Shown: in pieces, positions 1 through 8,718 of the stretch
How positions within the stretch are numbered: position 1 is the stretch's first letter
How the letters are laid out: each line of letters begins with the position of its first letter
Assembly (NCBI GenBank): GCA_034506255.1
Contig: JAPDPX010000001.1
Span: 747,567-811,566, forward strand
Origin: a candidate division KSB1 bacterium
GTDB lineage: Bacteria > Zhuqueibacterota > Zhuqueibacteria > Zhuqueibacterales > Zhuqueibacteraceae
Length of the DNA stretch: 64,000 bases
Reading direction: 5' to 3'
Translations under genes and position numbers: made by a program
Notes under the pieces: generated by a model
Databases searched by the model: none
Seen by the model: only the letters and a program-made list of their open reading frames with translations
Told to the model about the DNA's origin: nothing

Positions 1-1489
1 GATTGCTCCAACTCGCACTTACACCAGAAACGGGGACCATTTCAAAATAGTCCCAAGTCATTTGAATTGCTTGGCGTCCCACAAAAGCATTTATTACCTG
101 GGTCGTGTCTACCTTCCAGGTACAGTTTGAACTCGTAAACATTGAGAGTTTGTCAAAAGTTAGCGCCAGATACGTCGCCACCGCCTTGGCGAATTCGGGA
201 TCGGCGCCCTGGGCGATCATTTCTCTATGGGCGCGGCGCACCGCATCGGCAAAGGTAATCAGCGCCAGCTTCTGCCGGGCGTTGAATAGGTCGCCCCAGC
301 GCGTCATGCCGTAGCGTTGCACGCGAAAGCCCAGTGTTTCCAATGGCGGCATCGGTTCATCTGGCACGGGGTCCAGGCCCCATTCCCGGGCAAGGCGCTG
401 CCTTGCCCCTACCAGCGCTTCTTCGGCGGCGCGGTAGGCGGCAAGGTCGGCTTCGGTGGGCAGGCGGTAGGTCTTGCCCGAACGCCCCGGGTGGTGGAGC
501 ACCACCGCCATCAGGCGCTGGCCCGATTGGCCCTCGCGGAAAAGCCGCCGGGTGGTCTTGTCGTCCATGGTCCCGCCGCACAGCGGGCAGCGCACATGGG
601 CGCGCGAAACGGTGCCCTCTTCGGGGTCAAAGTCTATCCGTTCGCCGTTCTGCCCCACGATCTCGACATCAAGACGCTTGGCAGTGCGGCGTGGGACCAG
701 CCGCAGGGCAACCTTCTTTTTGTCCTTTTTCGCCAGCCAGGTCTGGCGCATGAGCGGGATTTCGGCACCGCAAGATGGGTTCTGGCAGGGCAGCGTGCGC
801 GCCCAGATGTAGCCAACAGGAATCGAACCATCGGGGTCTTTCGGGTAGAAGCGCTCCAACTCCTTGCGGGCTTCTTCCAGCACCCAATCTCCCCAGGCTT
901 TGACCGCCTCAAGCAGGGGGTTTTGCGCGTTTTGCCGCTCCATGCCCTCAAGAAAGTCTTGCGTGATACCCTTTTTCTCCCCCTTTGCTGGTGGCGGCAG
1001 GGGTACGAAGGACATTGCATCAGGCCGGCCGAACTTCTGCGGGTACTCCAGCACCGCCTTGTTGAGCAGCACCGCCACCGGGTTGAGGTCATTGGCGTAG
1101 GTTTCGCAACCCAGGCGCAGCGCCTCCAGCGGGATGGCTCCGCCGCCGGCAAACGGGTCGAGCACGCGCGGGGCGCGGCCGCCAAAGGCCTTGCGGATGA
1201 GGTCTCGCGCCTTTTCAATGGCAGGAGACTCGCTGCCCTTGCCCGAAACCGCCTCCCAGGGGGCAATCTCGCGAATCAGTCGCAGAAACTCTTCCCGGCG
1301 CTTTACATCATCTGGCAACAGGGCTGCCAGCGCTGTGGCCCGCGAGGCGGCCAGGGGTCGGCGCGCCCACCAAATGTGCAGCGTGGAGATATGCCCGTGG
1401 CGGATGTTCTTCTCCCGCACGGATTCTTCGGAGACCTTGCGCAGGGGGAAGTCGGTTTCGATGAGGCGTTGCATTGACTTTTCTTTCAT
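1..1489 (-). CDS. DUF1156-type adenine-specific DNA methyltransferase, 3' part beyond left edge
   Basis: The frame is open from ATG 1489 to the window edge (about 496 residues) and continues outside. The N-terminus reads as a DUF1156/COG1743 DNA methylase: [14 protein letters not shown] near residue 35, then the SAM-binding motif [17 protein letters not shown] near residue 100, followed by NDLNPVA. A zinc-ribbon pair follows, CQNPSCG and [10 protein letters not shown]. Near the edge [12 protein letters not shown] and [14 protein letters not shown] match the conserved core of the family. The catalytic DPPY-type motif should lie beyond position 1. The start is one base after the stop of the small nuclease-like gene, so the two are translationally coupled. 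Family members modify adenine in DNA and are often found in anti-phage clusters with DUF499 ATPases and helicases (from memory); that role here is inference. The gene is not listed as an isolated ORF because it has no stop in the window. Confidence 0.85.
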   Translation of the reverse strand, partial: MKEKSMQRLIETDFPLRKVSEESVREKNIRHGHISTLHIWWARRPLAASRATALAALLPDDVKRREEFLRLIREIAPWEAVSGKGSESPAIEKARDLIRKAFGGRAPRVLDPFAGGGAIPLEALRLGCETYANDLNPVAVLLNKAVLEYPQKFGRPDAMSFVPLPPPAKGEKKGITQDFLEGMERQNAQNPLLEAVKAWGDWVLEEARKELERFYPKDPDGSIPVGYIWARTLPCQNPSCGAEIPLMRQTWLAKKDKKKVALRLVPRRTAKRLDVEIVGQNGERIDFDPEEGTVSRAHVRCPLCGGTMDDKTTRRLFREGQSGQRLMAVVLHHPGRSGKTYRLPTEADLAAYRAAEEALVGARQRLAREWGLDPVPDEPMPPLETLGFRVQRYGMTRWGDLFNARQKLALITFADAVRRAHREMIAQGADPEFAKAVATYLALTFDKLSMFTSSNCTWKVDTTQVINAFVGRQAIQMTWDYFEMVPVSGVSASWSN

Positions 1490-1490
1490 A

Positions 1491-1907
1491 TCATAGGTCC
1501 AATTTCTCCAGCAAAGATTCATGTTTTTCAGGGAAAAATCCACGCATAGGTGGAACGTGCCAGATTTCATCAGGGCGAACCAGCAATACATGGATACCGA
1601 GTTTCGCCAGTCCGGGCATGATGGAGCGCAGCAGCTTTTCAAAAGCCGGCGTATACGGCACGGCGATGGCGCACACGACATCGTAATCGTAGTGGCGCAG
1701 AATCTGCAGAAGCGCCTCGCCGACTGCGACCCGTTCGTTCTCGCGGGCACGCACCCCCTTGGCCTCGATGAAAAGCCGCCGATGCGAGCGGGGTAGGATG
1801 CCTTCAATATCAGCGCCGCGCTGATTCCCGGGGCGCACACGAACTTCCCTCAAATTCTCTTGTCGCAAACGGTTGGCGAGGGCTTGGACCAATTCACGTT
1901 CCCTCAT
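1491..1907 (-). CDS. Small PD-(D/E)XK nuclease-like protein
   Basis: This is a 138-residue protein without an obvious family name. Residues 31-51 carry GADIEG, a hydrophobic strand, then FIEAKG. D33 and E48-x-K50 fit the metal-binding core of the PD-(D/E)XK nuclease/Mrr/Hjc fold, and the following helix [11 protein letters not shown] supplies a Q-x(n)-Y pattern common in that fold. The rest alternates predicted helices and strands ([17 protein letters not shown]). The ATG at 1907 lies inside the helicase gene (14-bp overlap), preceded by AAGGAGG about ten bases upstream, and its stop is one base before the methylase start. It is thus the middle gene of a helicase-nuclease-methylase operon. 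It may be a cleavage subunit or a non-catalytic DNA-binding version. The fold call is my own motif reading, not a database result. Confidence 0.7.
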   Translation of the reverse strand: MRERELVQALANRLRQENLREVRVRPGNQRGADIEGILPRSHRRLFIEAKGVRARENERVAVGEALLQILRHYDYDVVCAIAVPYTPAFEKLLRSIMPGLAKLGIHVLLVRPDEIWHVPPMRGFFPEKHESLLEKLDL

Positions 1908-4900
1908 TCGTTGCTGCCTCCTTCCAATCTTTCACCACAAAGCGGACGATCTCCACGACCTCATCGGCACTCAGCTTCGCAGCCGGGTTGCGGATGCTGT
2001 AGAGCGTAGGTGTGGTCGCGGCGTTTTCCACCACATAGAGCCAGTATTCATCGCCCAGCCGTTGCGCCATGAGCCACTCGTTGGGAGTCAGCAAAATTGC
2101 GCCGGTAGTGGCGTGTGCCTTGACCTCGATGTAGCGTAGCGAGCCGTCCGGAGCCTGGGAACGGAGGTCGTAGCCCAGGTCCTGTAGAGAGACATCCTCG
2201 GGGGTGCGGCCGTGCTCACGTTCGTATGCCATGGCCACTTGCATGCCGATGGCCTCGATCTCGGCATCGGAGCGCATGGCCGGGTCCTCGCTGGCTTGAG
2301 GCACGATCCGCGCCACGCCAATAATTTCAGGGGTACTGGGTAGCAGGCTCTTTTGGCGGAGAATATCCTCTTCAAGCGCGCGCTTTCGTGTTTCGTATTC
2401 CTCTTTCCGGCGTCGTTCGTTGATCATCTCTACCTCGGGCACCAGTTCGCCGCTGGCGCAACGTATTTCGTACTCAATGAGCCGGGCCTCCGAAGCGAGG
2501 ATCATCTGCTCCAGGGAGCGCAGGCCATATTTCTGTTTAATACGGGCTTCCCGTTCGCGCTCCTGGAGAATCTCGGCACGGTAGGATTCCAGGACATGAT
2601 CAACAGCAAAGGTAATGATTTCGTCCCTGACGGGCAGGCTTTCCGGTGCTGAGTGGCCGGGGAGAGATTTAAGATCCCAGAGGATGGAGCTATTGACCAG
2701 TCGCAAGCGACCGCCATTGGCAGGATGAAAAACCACAAAAATGCGTTTGCCAGCCACCTGATTGTTACCGTCGCGCAGTTCCCCCTGCACAAACCAGAGC
2801 CAGCCGTCCAGTCGTCCGTCCGGGTCGGCGAACACCGCACCGCTCTGGACCTCTGATTTACAGCGGGCAAGAATGCTCTCGAGGAGGGTTTCCAACAAGG
2901 GGTGACCAGGGGCCACAAACACGGCTGCGTGGCTGCGGGCGTTTTTTTTGTCAAACGCGATCCTGGTGTACTCGTGAAAGACCTCGCCAAATCTTTGCTT
3001 GAACTCCAGTGAAACGTTGCGCAGCTCGTACGGCACGGAGGGGACGCGCCACAGGCCGTCGCGACGTTTTTCCAGGGAGACAGCAAGAAAGTGGCAAGCA
3101 CGCTCGAAAAATCGCTCAATGTATTCGGGAACCAGGCGGTTTTCGCGGGCACGGCGCTCTTCGCCCAGAACGCGTTGCAGGTCAATATGCCGGGTGGCGA
3201 GGGCTTCCAGCGCCGCTTCGCGGGTTTTTTGCAACGCGCGTTCATCGGGGACGGCCTGGATTTCGGCCACAATCTCATCCAAAGTCCGGCGTTGCGCAAT
3301 GGCTTCGACAATCAAGTCTTTCAGGCTGCGGCCTGGGATGACCTCGCCGATGACGTCGAACACCCGGTCGCTGCCCATGGCTTCCCGGATTCTTTCCAGT
3401 TTTTCAAAAAGGGCACGCAAGACACTGCCTTCGCGTGTGTCGGCGGCGACCAGATTGTAGATGTGGACTTCCTTTTGCTGGCCGTAGCGGTGAATGCGGC
3501 CCATGCGCTGTTCCAGGCGGTTGGGATTCCAGGGAATATCGTAATTGACCATCAGGGAGCAGAATTGCAGGTTGATGCCTTCGCCGCCGGCCTCGGTGGA
3601 GACCATCACCTGCGCTGCTTCACGGAACTCGTGCTCGGAGTGGATGCGGGCGTCGAGATTCATCCCGCCGTGCAAGGTGACCACGGCATAGCCCCAGCCG
3701 CGCAGCTTTTCAACCAGATAGTCCAGGGTCTCCCGCGACTCGGTAAAGATCAGTAGTTTTTCACTCCGTTGCTTGATGGACTCATCCTCCATCACCCGGC
3801 GCAATTCAGTGAGCTTGGTCTCAATTTCCTGGCGCTCAGCCTCGCGCGCCAGACGCACCAGGCCGGCCAGGGTCTGAATCTCGGCTTCCAGTTCCTCGCG
3901 GGTTTCTGCGGCGGTCAGCCGTTCGACAAGCTCTTCTTCCTGACGCAGGCGCTCCGCCTCAGGCGCGTCTTCCAGCGTCTCCTCATCCACCCGTCCCCCC
4001 TCGGCCAGCCATTGGCCCAGTTTCAGGAGTTCCTCCAGGCGTTCTTTGCGCCGTTCCAGCGAGCGGCGGATGGCACGTACGCTGGAGGCCAGGCGTCGTT
4101 GCAGGATCAGCAATGCAAAGGCCACGTTGCGCTTCTCGCTGGCCAGCGCCTGGTTGTAGGATTTTTCCACGTATTCGGTGACGGCGTTATAGAGGCGCTT
4201 TTCCTCGTCATTCAGGCGATAAGGCCGGGTGAAGACATGGCGTGGTGGAAACAGCGGCCGGCCGTCAAAATCGCGCAGGTCTTCTTTCAGGCGGCGGAGA
4301 AATAAAGAATTTTCCCGCTTTTGCACCGATTCCAAAAGCAGGTCGGTATTGGCAAACATTCCCGGCTCCAGGAGGTCGAGAAAGAGACGGAAATTTTCGG
4401 GGTCGCCGCGATGCGGTGTGGCGGTCAAAAGCAAGAGGAACTGACCGATGCGGGAAACAAGCTCGCCAAAGCGATACCGTTCGGTTTTATTGGTCTTTTC
4501 ACCGTAGCGGTAGGCCGCCATCTTGTGGGCCTCGTCCACAATCACCAAATCCCAGTGGGTTTCGCCCAGGGCTGCCATGACGTCATCCTGCTTGGCGAAG
4601 TCCATGGAGGTGATGATCTGCGGCTGCTCCTGCCAGACGTTGTGCCCCCAGGTGGCATTCATGACGGCACGGTCAACCAGGGTGAAGGTTTCCGCAAACC
4701 GCTCCTTCATTTCTCGCCGCCACTGGTCTTTCAAATGTCCCGGCACCACAATCAGGGTGCGCCGGACCAGGCCGCGGTACTTGAGTTCCTTTACCAGCAG
4801 CCCGGCCATGATGGTCTTGCCTGCCCCCGGATCATCGGCCAGCAGAAAACGCAGGCGCGGATTGCGCAAAAGGTAGTGATAAATTGCCTCGATCTGATGG

Positions 4901-5214
4901 GGCAGGGGATCCACCTGCGAGACGTTGACGGCAAACAGGGGATCAAACTGATAGGCAAAGCGGATGCGGTGAGCCTCCATGGCCAGAAAAAAGGCCTCGG
5001 CGTCTCCAGAAAATTCCTGCATGGCCGCAGAGAGCACGCGCACTTGCGCCAGATCGGCCTGGGAGAGAATACGAGTAAAGAATTGCTGCGTGTTTGTTCC
5101 CACGGCTTCGATCTGGACGCGGCTGCCGAAAGCCTTCACGGTCAGCACGCGGACCGGTTCCGGCCAGAAGGGCGCTTCTAAAACATCATTGGGTTCAATA
5201 TTATGCTCAGGCAT
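1894..5214 (-). CDS. SNF2-family helicase with C-terminal DUF3883 domain (DrmD-like)
   Basis: This 1106-residue protein is a two-lobed SF2 helicase/translocase. The N-terminus (APFWPEPVRVLTVKAFG) resembles DISARM DrmD-type helicases. Motif I is a variant Walker A, DDPGAGKTIMAG; motif II is DEAHK; motif III is LLLTATPHRGDP. The second lobe carries LIFTESRETLDYL, STEAGGEGINLQFC and motif VI EQRMGRIHRYGQ. A coiled, charged middle region follows, and residues about 1010-1085 form a DUF3883 domain (DLGYDLRS, YIEVKA, LTPNEW) related to PD-(D/E)XK folds. Family knowledge says such proteins act on DNA in restriction or defence systems. I chose ATG 5214; a GTG 48 bases upstream would add 16 atypical residues. 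It is the first gene of an operon with the nuclease-like and methylase genes, and a promoter candidate lies at 5401-5428. Confidence 0.88.
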   Translation of the reverse strand: MPEHNIEPNDVLEAPFWPEPVRVLTVKAFGSRVQIEAVGTNTQQFFTRILSQADLAQVRVLSAAMQEFSGDAEAFFLAMEAHRIRFAYQFDPLFAVNVSQVDPLPHQIEAIYHYLLRNPRLRFLLADDPGAGKTIMAGLLVKELKYRGLVRRTLIVVPGHLKDQWRREMKERFAETFTLVDRAVMNATWGHNVWQEQPQIITSMDFAKQDDVMAALGETHWDLVIVDEAHKMAAYRYGEKTNKTERYRFGELVSRIGQFLLLLTATPHRGDPENFRLFLDLLEPGMFANTDLLLESVQKRENSLFLRRLKEDLRDFDGRPLFPPRHVFTRPYRLNDEEKRLYNAVTEYVEKSYNQALASEKRNVAFALLILQRRLASSVRAIRRSLERRKERLEELLKLGQWLAEGGRVDEETLEDAPEAERLRQEEELVERLTAAETREELEAEIQTLAGLVRLAREAERQEIETKLTELRRVMEDESIKQRSEKLLIFTESRETLDYLVEKLRGWGYAVVTLHGGMNLDARIHSEHEFREAAQVMVSTEAGGEGINLQFCSLMVNYDIPWNPNRLEQRMGRIHRYGQQKEVHIYNLVAADTREGSVLRALFEKLERIREAMGSDRVFDVIGEVIPGRSLKDLIVEAIAQRRTLDEIVAEIQAVPDERALQKTREAALEALATRHIDLQRVLGEERRARENRLVPEYIERFFERACHFLAVSLEKRRDGLWRVPSVPYELRNVSLEFKQRFGEVFHEYTRIAFDKKNARSHAAVFVAPGHPLLETLLESILARCKSEVQSGAVFADPDGRLDGWLWFVQGELRDGNNQVAGKRIFVVFHPANGGRLRLVNSSILWDLKSLPGHSAPESLPVRDEIITFAVDHVLESYRAEILQEREREARIKQKYGLRSLEQMILASEARLIEYEIRCASGELVPEVEMINERRRKEEYETRKRALEEDILRQKSLLPSTPEIIGVARIVPQASEDPAMRSDAEIEAIGMQVAMAYEREHGRTPEDVSLQDLGYDLRSQAPDGSLRYIEVKAHATTGAILLTPNEWLMAQRLGDEYWLYVVENAATTPTLYSIRNPAAKLSADEVVEIVRFVVKDWKEAATNEGT

Positions 5215-5400
5215 GGCTCTATTCTTGACAAGTTTGTATCGTGTTGATGTGGTGGCCGGCACTGGTCAAACGCCTGCGGCACCATGTGCACCGCCCGGCA
5301 TAATGTCGCCAGAAGAGGCCTCTGAGCATTCTGACGAAGAGCTGTTCTGCAGGGACACGGGGTGGTTCGCCCCACTCTTCGAGTTTTGCGGAATGGCTTG

Positions 5401-5428
5401 AAGATAGAAGCCGCCTTTTGAATTTCAA
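5401..5428 (-). promoter_or_regulatory. Candidate promoter of the defence-like operon
   Basis: On the minus strand TTGAAA (5428-5423), a 16-bp spacer and TATCTT (5406-5401) stand about 185 bp upstream of the helicase start. The spacing is one base shorter than in the other promoters of this window, so the call is tentative. Confidence 0.4.
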
Positions 5429-5570
5429 CTAAATTTTGGGCGGACGCCCGGAGCGGCAGGCTGGCTCGGCGGGATGAGGATGTGCGCAAGAGGCAGGAAT
5501 GGAATTTTGTGCCGAAGGTCCCCGGGGATGTGACTGCGGCAAAACTTCTGCCGTGTCCGGCCGGAAAAGA

Positions 5571-5597
5571 AAAGCCAGAGCGACGCGCTCTGGCTTT
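5571..5597 (-). terminator. Intrinsic terminator after CpoB-like gene
   Basis: GCCAGAGCG (5574-5582) and CGCTCTGGC (5586-5594) form a perfect stem with a 3-base loop, lengthened to 12 bp by flanking A/T pairs. On the minus strand it is followed by TTTTCTTTT, eighteen bases downstream of the stop of the CpoB-like gene. Confidence 0.85.
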
Positions 5598-5614
5598 TGG
5601 GCGGTCAAGCGAAA

Positions 5615-6556
5615 TCACGCGCCGAGCTGGCGCAGATACTTCATGGCTTTCTTGGCAGAGCTGGAATTGGCGGCAAAGGTCAGCAAGGCATTGAGCTCCG
5701 AGCGCGCCAGCTCGGTTTCGCCGGCCTTGAGGTAGGCGATGCCGATCATCAGTTGCGCATCGTTGGCCTTGTTGGTTTCGCCGCCGGCCAGGACTTTTTG
5801 AAACTCGGCGATGGCCTGGTAGTAGTTGCCCTGGGCGAAGTAGGCCTCGCCGATCCAGTACTGGCAGTTGTCGGCCAGCTCCCCGCCGCTGCCGCGCGCG
5901 ATCAGCTCGCGGAATTTGCGGATGGCGCGGTTGTAGTTGCGCACGTAGTAATCATCCAGCGCGTCCTGATAGTAGGCGCCATATTCCGAATTGTAGGCGC
6001 GGGAATCATCGACAATGGTCGCGGGCAGTGACGGCGAAGGCGCGTTGCTGGCGATTTGCTGAGTTTGCGAGGCGGCTTCCAGCGCGGTGATCTGATTGTT
6101 GACGTTCTTCAGCTCGCTGCGCAGACTGTCGATCGTGCGATCCTTGCTGGAGGAGATCGCGGTCAGTTCATCCACTTGCGCGCGCATGCTGTTGAACAGC
6201 TCGGGGGTGAGGAAGCCTTCGGCGGAGTTTGCGGTGTTGCCGCCCGCCGCCGGCGCGTCGGTGAACATGCCGCTCGCGGTTTCCGGTTGCGCCGAATCCA
6301 TGCCGCTGCTGTCCTGGCTCTCCAGCATGTCCAGCCGGGTCATAACATCGCTCGGATCCGTCACGTCCTCCTCGGCGGCGAATGCTTCTTCCGACTGTCC
6401 CAACTCGTCGGTCTGCGTCATGCTTTCGGTATCGTCGCCGAATTCGTCTTCGAAGCCGACATTCTGCATGCGGCCGCTGCACACCACGAACAGGCCGATG
6501 ACGACCAGCAGCAGCGAAAACAGCGAGGTTCTGAAGATCTTTTGTGTCTGCGTCAT
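5615..6556 (-). CDS. CpoB/YbgF-like periplasmic TPR protein
   Basis: This 313-residue protein starts with a membrane segment (SLFSLLLVVIGLFVV) that could be a signal anchor; the following Cys lacks the small residue at -1 needed for a normal lipobox. An acidic, low-complexity stretch (residues 35-110) leads into a short coiled coil (LDELTAISSSKDRTIDSLRSELKNV region) and then three TPR-like repeats: DALDDYYVRNYNRAIRKF, WIGEAYFAQGNYYQAI and IGIAYLKAGETELAR. This is the architecture of CpoB/YbgF, the Tol-Pal-associated protein that coordinates outer-membrane constriction and peptidoglycan synthesis. No tol or pal gene is next to it; it follows recN by 81 bp and ends in a strong terminator. GGAG lies about nine bases before ATG 6556. 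The family call is fair; the Tol-Pal role is inference. Confidence 0.75.
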   Translation of the reverse strand: MTQTQKIFRTSLFSLLLVVIGLFVVCSGRMQNVGFEDEFGDDTESMTQTDELGQSEEAFAAEEDVTDPSDVMTRLDMLESQDSSGMDSAQPETASGMFTDAPAAGGNTANSAEGFLTPELFNSMRAQVDELTAISSSKDRTIDSLRSELKNVNNQITALEAASQTQQIASNAPSPSLPATIVDDSRAYNSEYGAYYQDALDDYYVRNYNRAIRKFRELIARGSGGELADNCQYWIGEAYFAQGNYYQAIAEFQKVLAGGETNKANDAQLMIGIAYLKAGETELARSELNALLTFAANSSSAKKAMKYLRQLGA

Positions 6557-6637
6557 GATGGTGTACTCCGTGAAACGAGTGCAAAATCCAAGATGCGGTG
6601 CCTGCTCATCATCCCAAACGTCCTGTAATGACCTCAG

Positions 6638-8374
6638 TCACGCGATCGTCTGTTGGTGGGAAACCGGATTGCCGGCCTCCGCCAAAAGCTCCTGGGCGCT
6701 TTTCAGGTGTGTGGCGGTGATCTTCTCCCCTCCCAGCAAACTGGCGATGGCCCGGACGCGCTCCGGGGCAGCCAGCCGCCGGACACTGGTCTGCGTGCGG
6801 CCGTTCCCGACTTTCTTCTCCACCAGAAAGTGATGCGAACCTGTACTGGCAATCTGGGGCAAATGCGTGATGCACAAAATCTGATGGGACTGTGCCAGCT
6901 TTTGCAGCCGCCGGCCCACCGCCTGCGCCACCCTGCCGGAGACGCCACTGTCGATTTCGTCGAAGATCAAAATCGGGATGTCATCCCGCTCTGCCAGGAT
7001 CGATTTCAATGCCAGCATGATGCGGGAAATTTCGCCGCCGGAGGCCACTTTGGCGAGGGGTGCGGGTGGCTGGCCGGGATTGGTGGAGATGTCGAATTCC
7101 ACCACATCAATGCCCTCCCGCGTGGCGCGCACACGCTGCTGCTCCACCGTCACGAAGCCGTCGGCATGCGGCTGGTATGCAAAGCGCACCACAAATCTGG
7201 CGGACGGCAGCCCCAACTCTTTCAGGACTTCGGGAACGGCGCGCTCCAACTGCCGGCCGGCCTGCCTTCTTTTTTCGGAGAGTTGCAGGCAAAGCGCGGC
7301 GCACACGCGCTCGGCTGCCTGCCGGCGCTCTGCCAGCCCGGCCAGGGTGGTGTCAAAGTTTTCGACTTCCGAGAGCGAACGTTCCAGTTTTTCGAGATGC
7401 GCCACCACTTCTGCGAGCGAGCCGCCGTATTTGCGCTTCAGGCGCTGCAAATCGGCCAGGCGCTGCCGGGCCTGTTCCAGACGAACCGCATCGAACTCAA
7501 TGCGCGCCTGATAGCTTTGCATTTCTGCCGCGGTTTCGCGGATGGTGAGCGCGGCAGTCTGGAAATCGGCGAGCAGGCGGGCCAGGCTGGCATCGATCGC
7601 CGTCAGGTCGGCGAGTGCGCTGGTGGCGGCATGCAGTTGCACCTGCACGGCATGCTCGCTTTCGGCGAGCACCGCGACGAGGCGTGCGGCAAGCTCGGCG
7701 CGCTGTTCCGCGTGCCCCAGCAGCTTGATTTCCGCCTCCAGTTTTTCCTCTTCGCCGGGCTGCGGATTGATCTGCTTGATCTCCTGCAGTTGAAACCGTT
7801 CGATCTCGGCACGTGCCGTGATTTCCTGCTGCCGGCTCAACAAATCCTGATATTGTGCACGCAGCGTGCGTGCCTCCTCCCACGCGCGGGCGACCTGCTC
7901 GCACAGCTCATCCAGTCCGGCAAAGCTGTCCAGAAAGCGCAGGTGTGTTTTGGGGCGGAGCAGGGATTGATGCTCGTGCTGGCCATGCAAATCGGCCAGC
8001 AAATCCGCCAGTTCTTCGAGCACCGTGGCAGCCACCGGCGTGTCGTTCACGAACACCCGGCTGCGGCCGGTGGGGTGAAATTCGCGGCGCACCAGCAGGG
8101 AATGATCCGGCGCAATCTCGATTTCGTGCTGCCGCAGCAGGGCCAGGATCTGCGGCTGCGTGCAGTTGACAAAGAGCCCTTCAATCACAGCTTTGGTTTC
8201 GGCGTCGCGTTGCGGATTGAAGGCGGCTTTTTCGCCCAGCAGGGCGGCGATGGCGCCAATCAGAATGGACTTGCCGGCGCCGGTCTCGCCGGTGAAAATG
8301 TTCAAACCATCACCCAACTCCAGCTCGAGCCGGTCAGCCAGAGCATAGTTGGAGAGTGAGAGTTTGTGCAGCAT
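6638..8374 (-). CDS. recN: DNA repair protein RecN
   Basis: The 578-residue protein is an SMC-like ATPase of normal RecN length. The N-terminal half-domain begins LHKLSLSNYALADRLELE and carries Walker A GETGAGKSIL. A long coiled-coil centre (about residues 150-370, charged heptads) follows. The C-terminal half-domain has the signature VASGGEISRIMLAL, Walker B ILIFDEIDSGVSG and the H-loop CITHLPQ. RecN works with RecA in recombinational repair of double-strand breaks, gathering DNA ends. The gene sits between the propeller gene (8719) and the CpoB-like gene. No SOS-type operator could be recognised upstream, where the organism's LexA box is unknown. Confidence 0.95.
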   Translation of the reverse strand: MLHKLSLSNYALADRLELELGDGLNIFTGETGAGKSILIGAIAALLGEKAAFNPQRDAETKAVIEGLFVNCTQPQILALLRQHEIEIAPDHSLLVRREFHPTGRSRVFVNDTPVAATVLEELADLLADLHGQHEHQSLLRPKTHLRFLDSFAGLDELCEQVARAWEEARTLRAQYQDLLSRQQEITARAEIERFQLQEIKQINPQPGEEEKLEAEIKLLGHAEQRAELAARLVAVLAESEHAVQVQLHAATSALADLTAIDASLARLLADFQTAALTIRETAAEMQSYQARIEFDAVRLEQARQRLADLQRLKRKYGGSLAEVVAHLEKLERSLSEVENFDTTLAGLAERRQAAERVCAALCLQLSEKRRQAGRQLERAVPEVLKELGLPSARFVVRFAYQPHADGFVTVEQQRVRATREGIDVVEFDISTNPGQPPAPLAKVASGGEISRIMLALKSILAERDDIPILIFDEIDSGVSGRVAQAVGRRLQKLAQSHQILCITHLPQIASTGSHHFLVEKKVGNGRTQTSVRRLAAPERVRAIASLLGGEKITATHLKSAQELLAEAGNPVSHQQTIA

Positions 8375-8718
8375 GCGCTTGACCCTCCGTCAGCCAGGCG
8401 CTGCCGGCACCGGCTCTGCCAGAAGCCGCTGTTGCGGCATTTGCAAAGCGTATGCCTGCCAGCGCGTTGGAATGGTTCAGCCAGGCCGGTGCCGCGACCG
8501 CGGCAGCCGGGAAAACGGCCGCCGCGCTGATGCGGCTAAGTCTGGCAAAACTGTGAGATGGAAACCGAACCCGGGCAGGAGCAGCCGAACAGCACGACGC
8601 GAGCAGAGGTTTCACGATCCCAAACCCACCTTTGGCGAAGGACTGATTGTGCGCTCGTGAGACAGGATTTTGCGGGCCACGTACAGAATCGTAAGCAAGT
8701 CCGCGGGCACGGCAGCGC
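8375..8718. other. Intergenic region upstream of recN
   Basis: About 340 bp, GC-rich, with no gene I can support; the short frames present lack protein-like composition or homology. It should contain the recN promoter, but no TTGxxx-17-TAtaTt pair like those found elsewhere in the window is visible. Confidence 0.5.

Larger units (their letters stand above)
5215..5614. other. Intergenic region between CpoB-like gene and helicase
   Basis: About 400 bp without a convincing gene. It holds the terminator of the CpoB-like gene at its right end and a candidate promoter for the helicase operon at 5401-5428. Short frames on either strand lack family features. The leader between the promoter and the helicase start shows no recognisable RNA motif. 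Confidence 0.6.

Noticed and set aside
317..1477. Plus-strand 386-codon open frame
   Set aside because: It is the antisense shadow of the DUF1156 methylase, whose minus frame shows family motifs from start to edge.
5178..5618. 146-codon minus frame over the helicase promoter region
   Set aside because: It has no family features, overlaps the terminator and the helicase start, and has Arg/Ser/Pro-rich random composition.
6653..8359. Plus-strand 568-codon open frame
   Set aside because: It is opposite recN, with Leu/Gly/Arg/His-rich composition typical of antisense frames in GC-rich genes.
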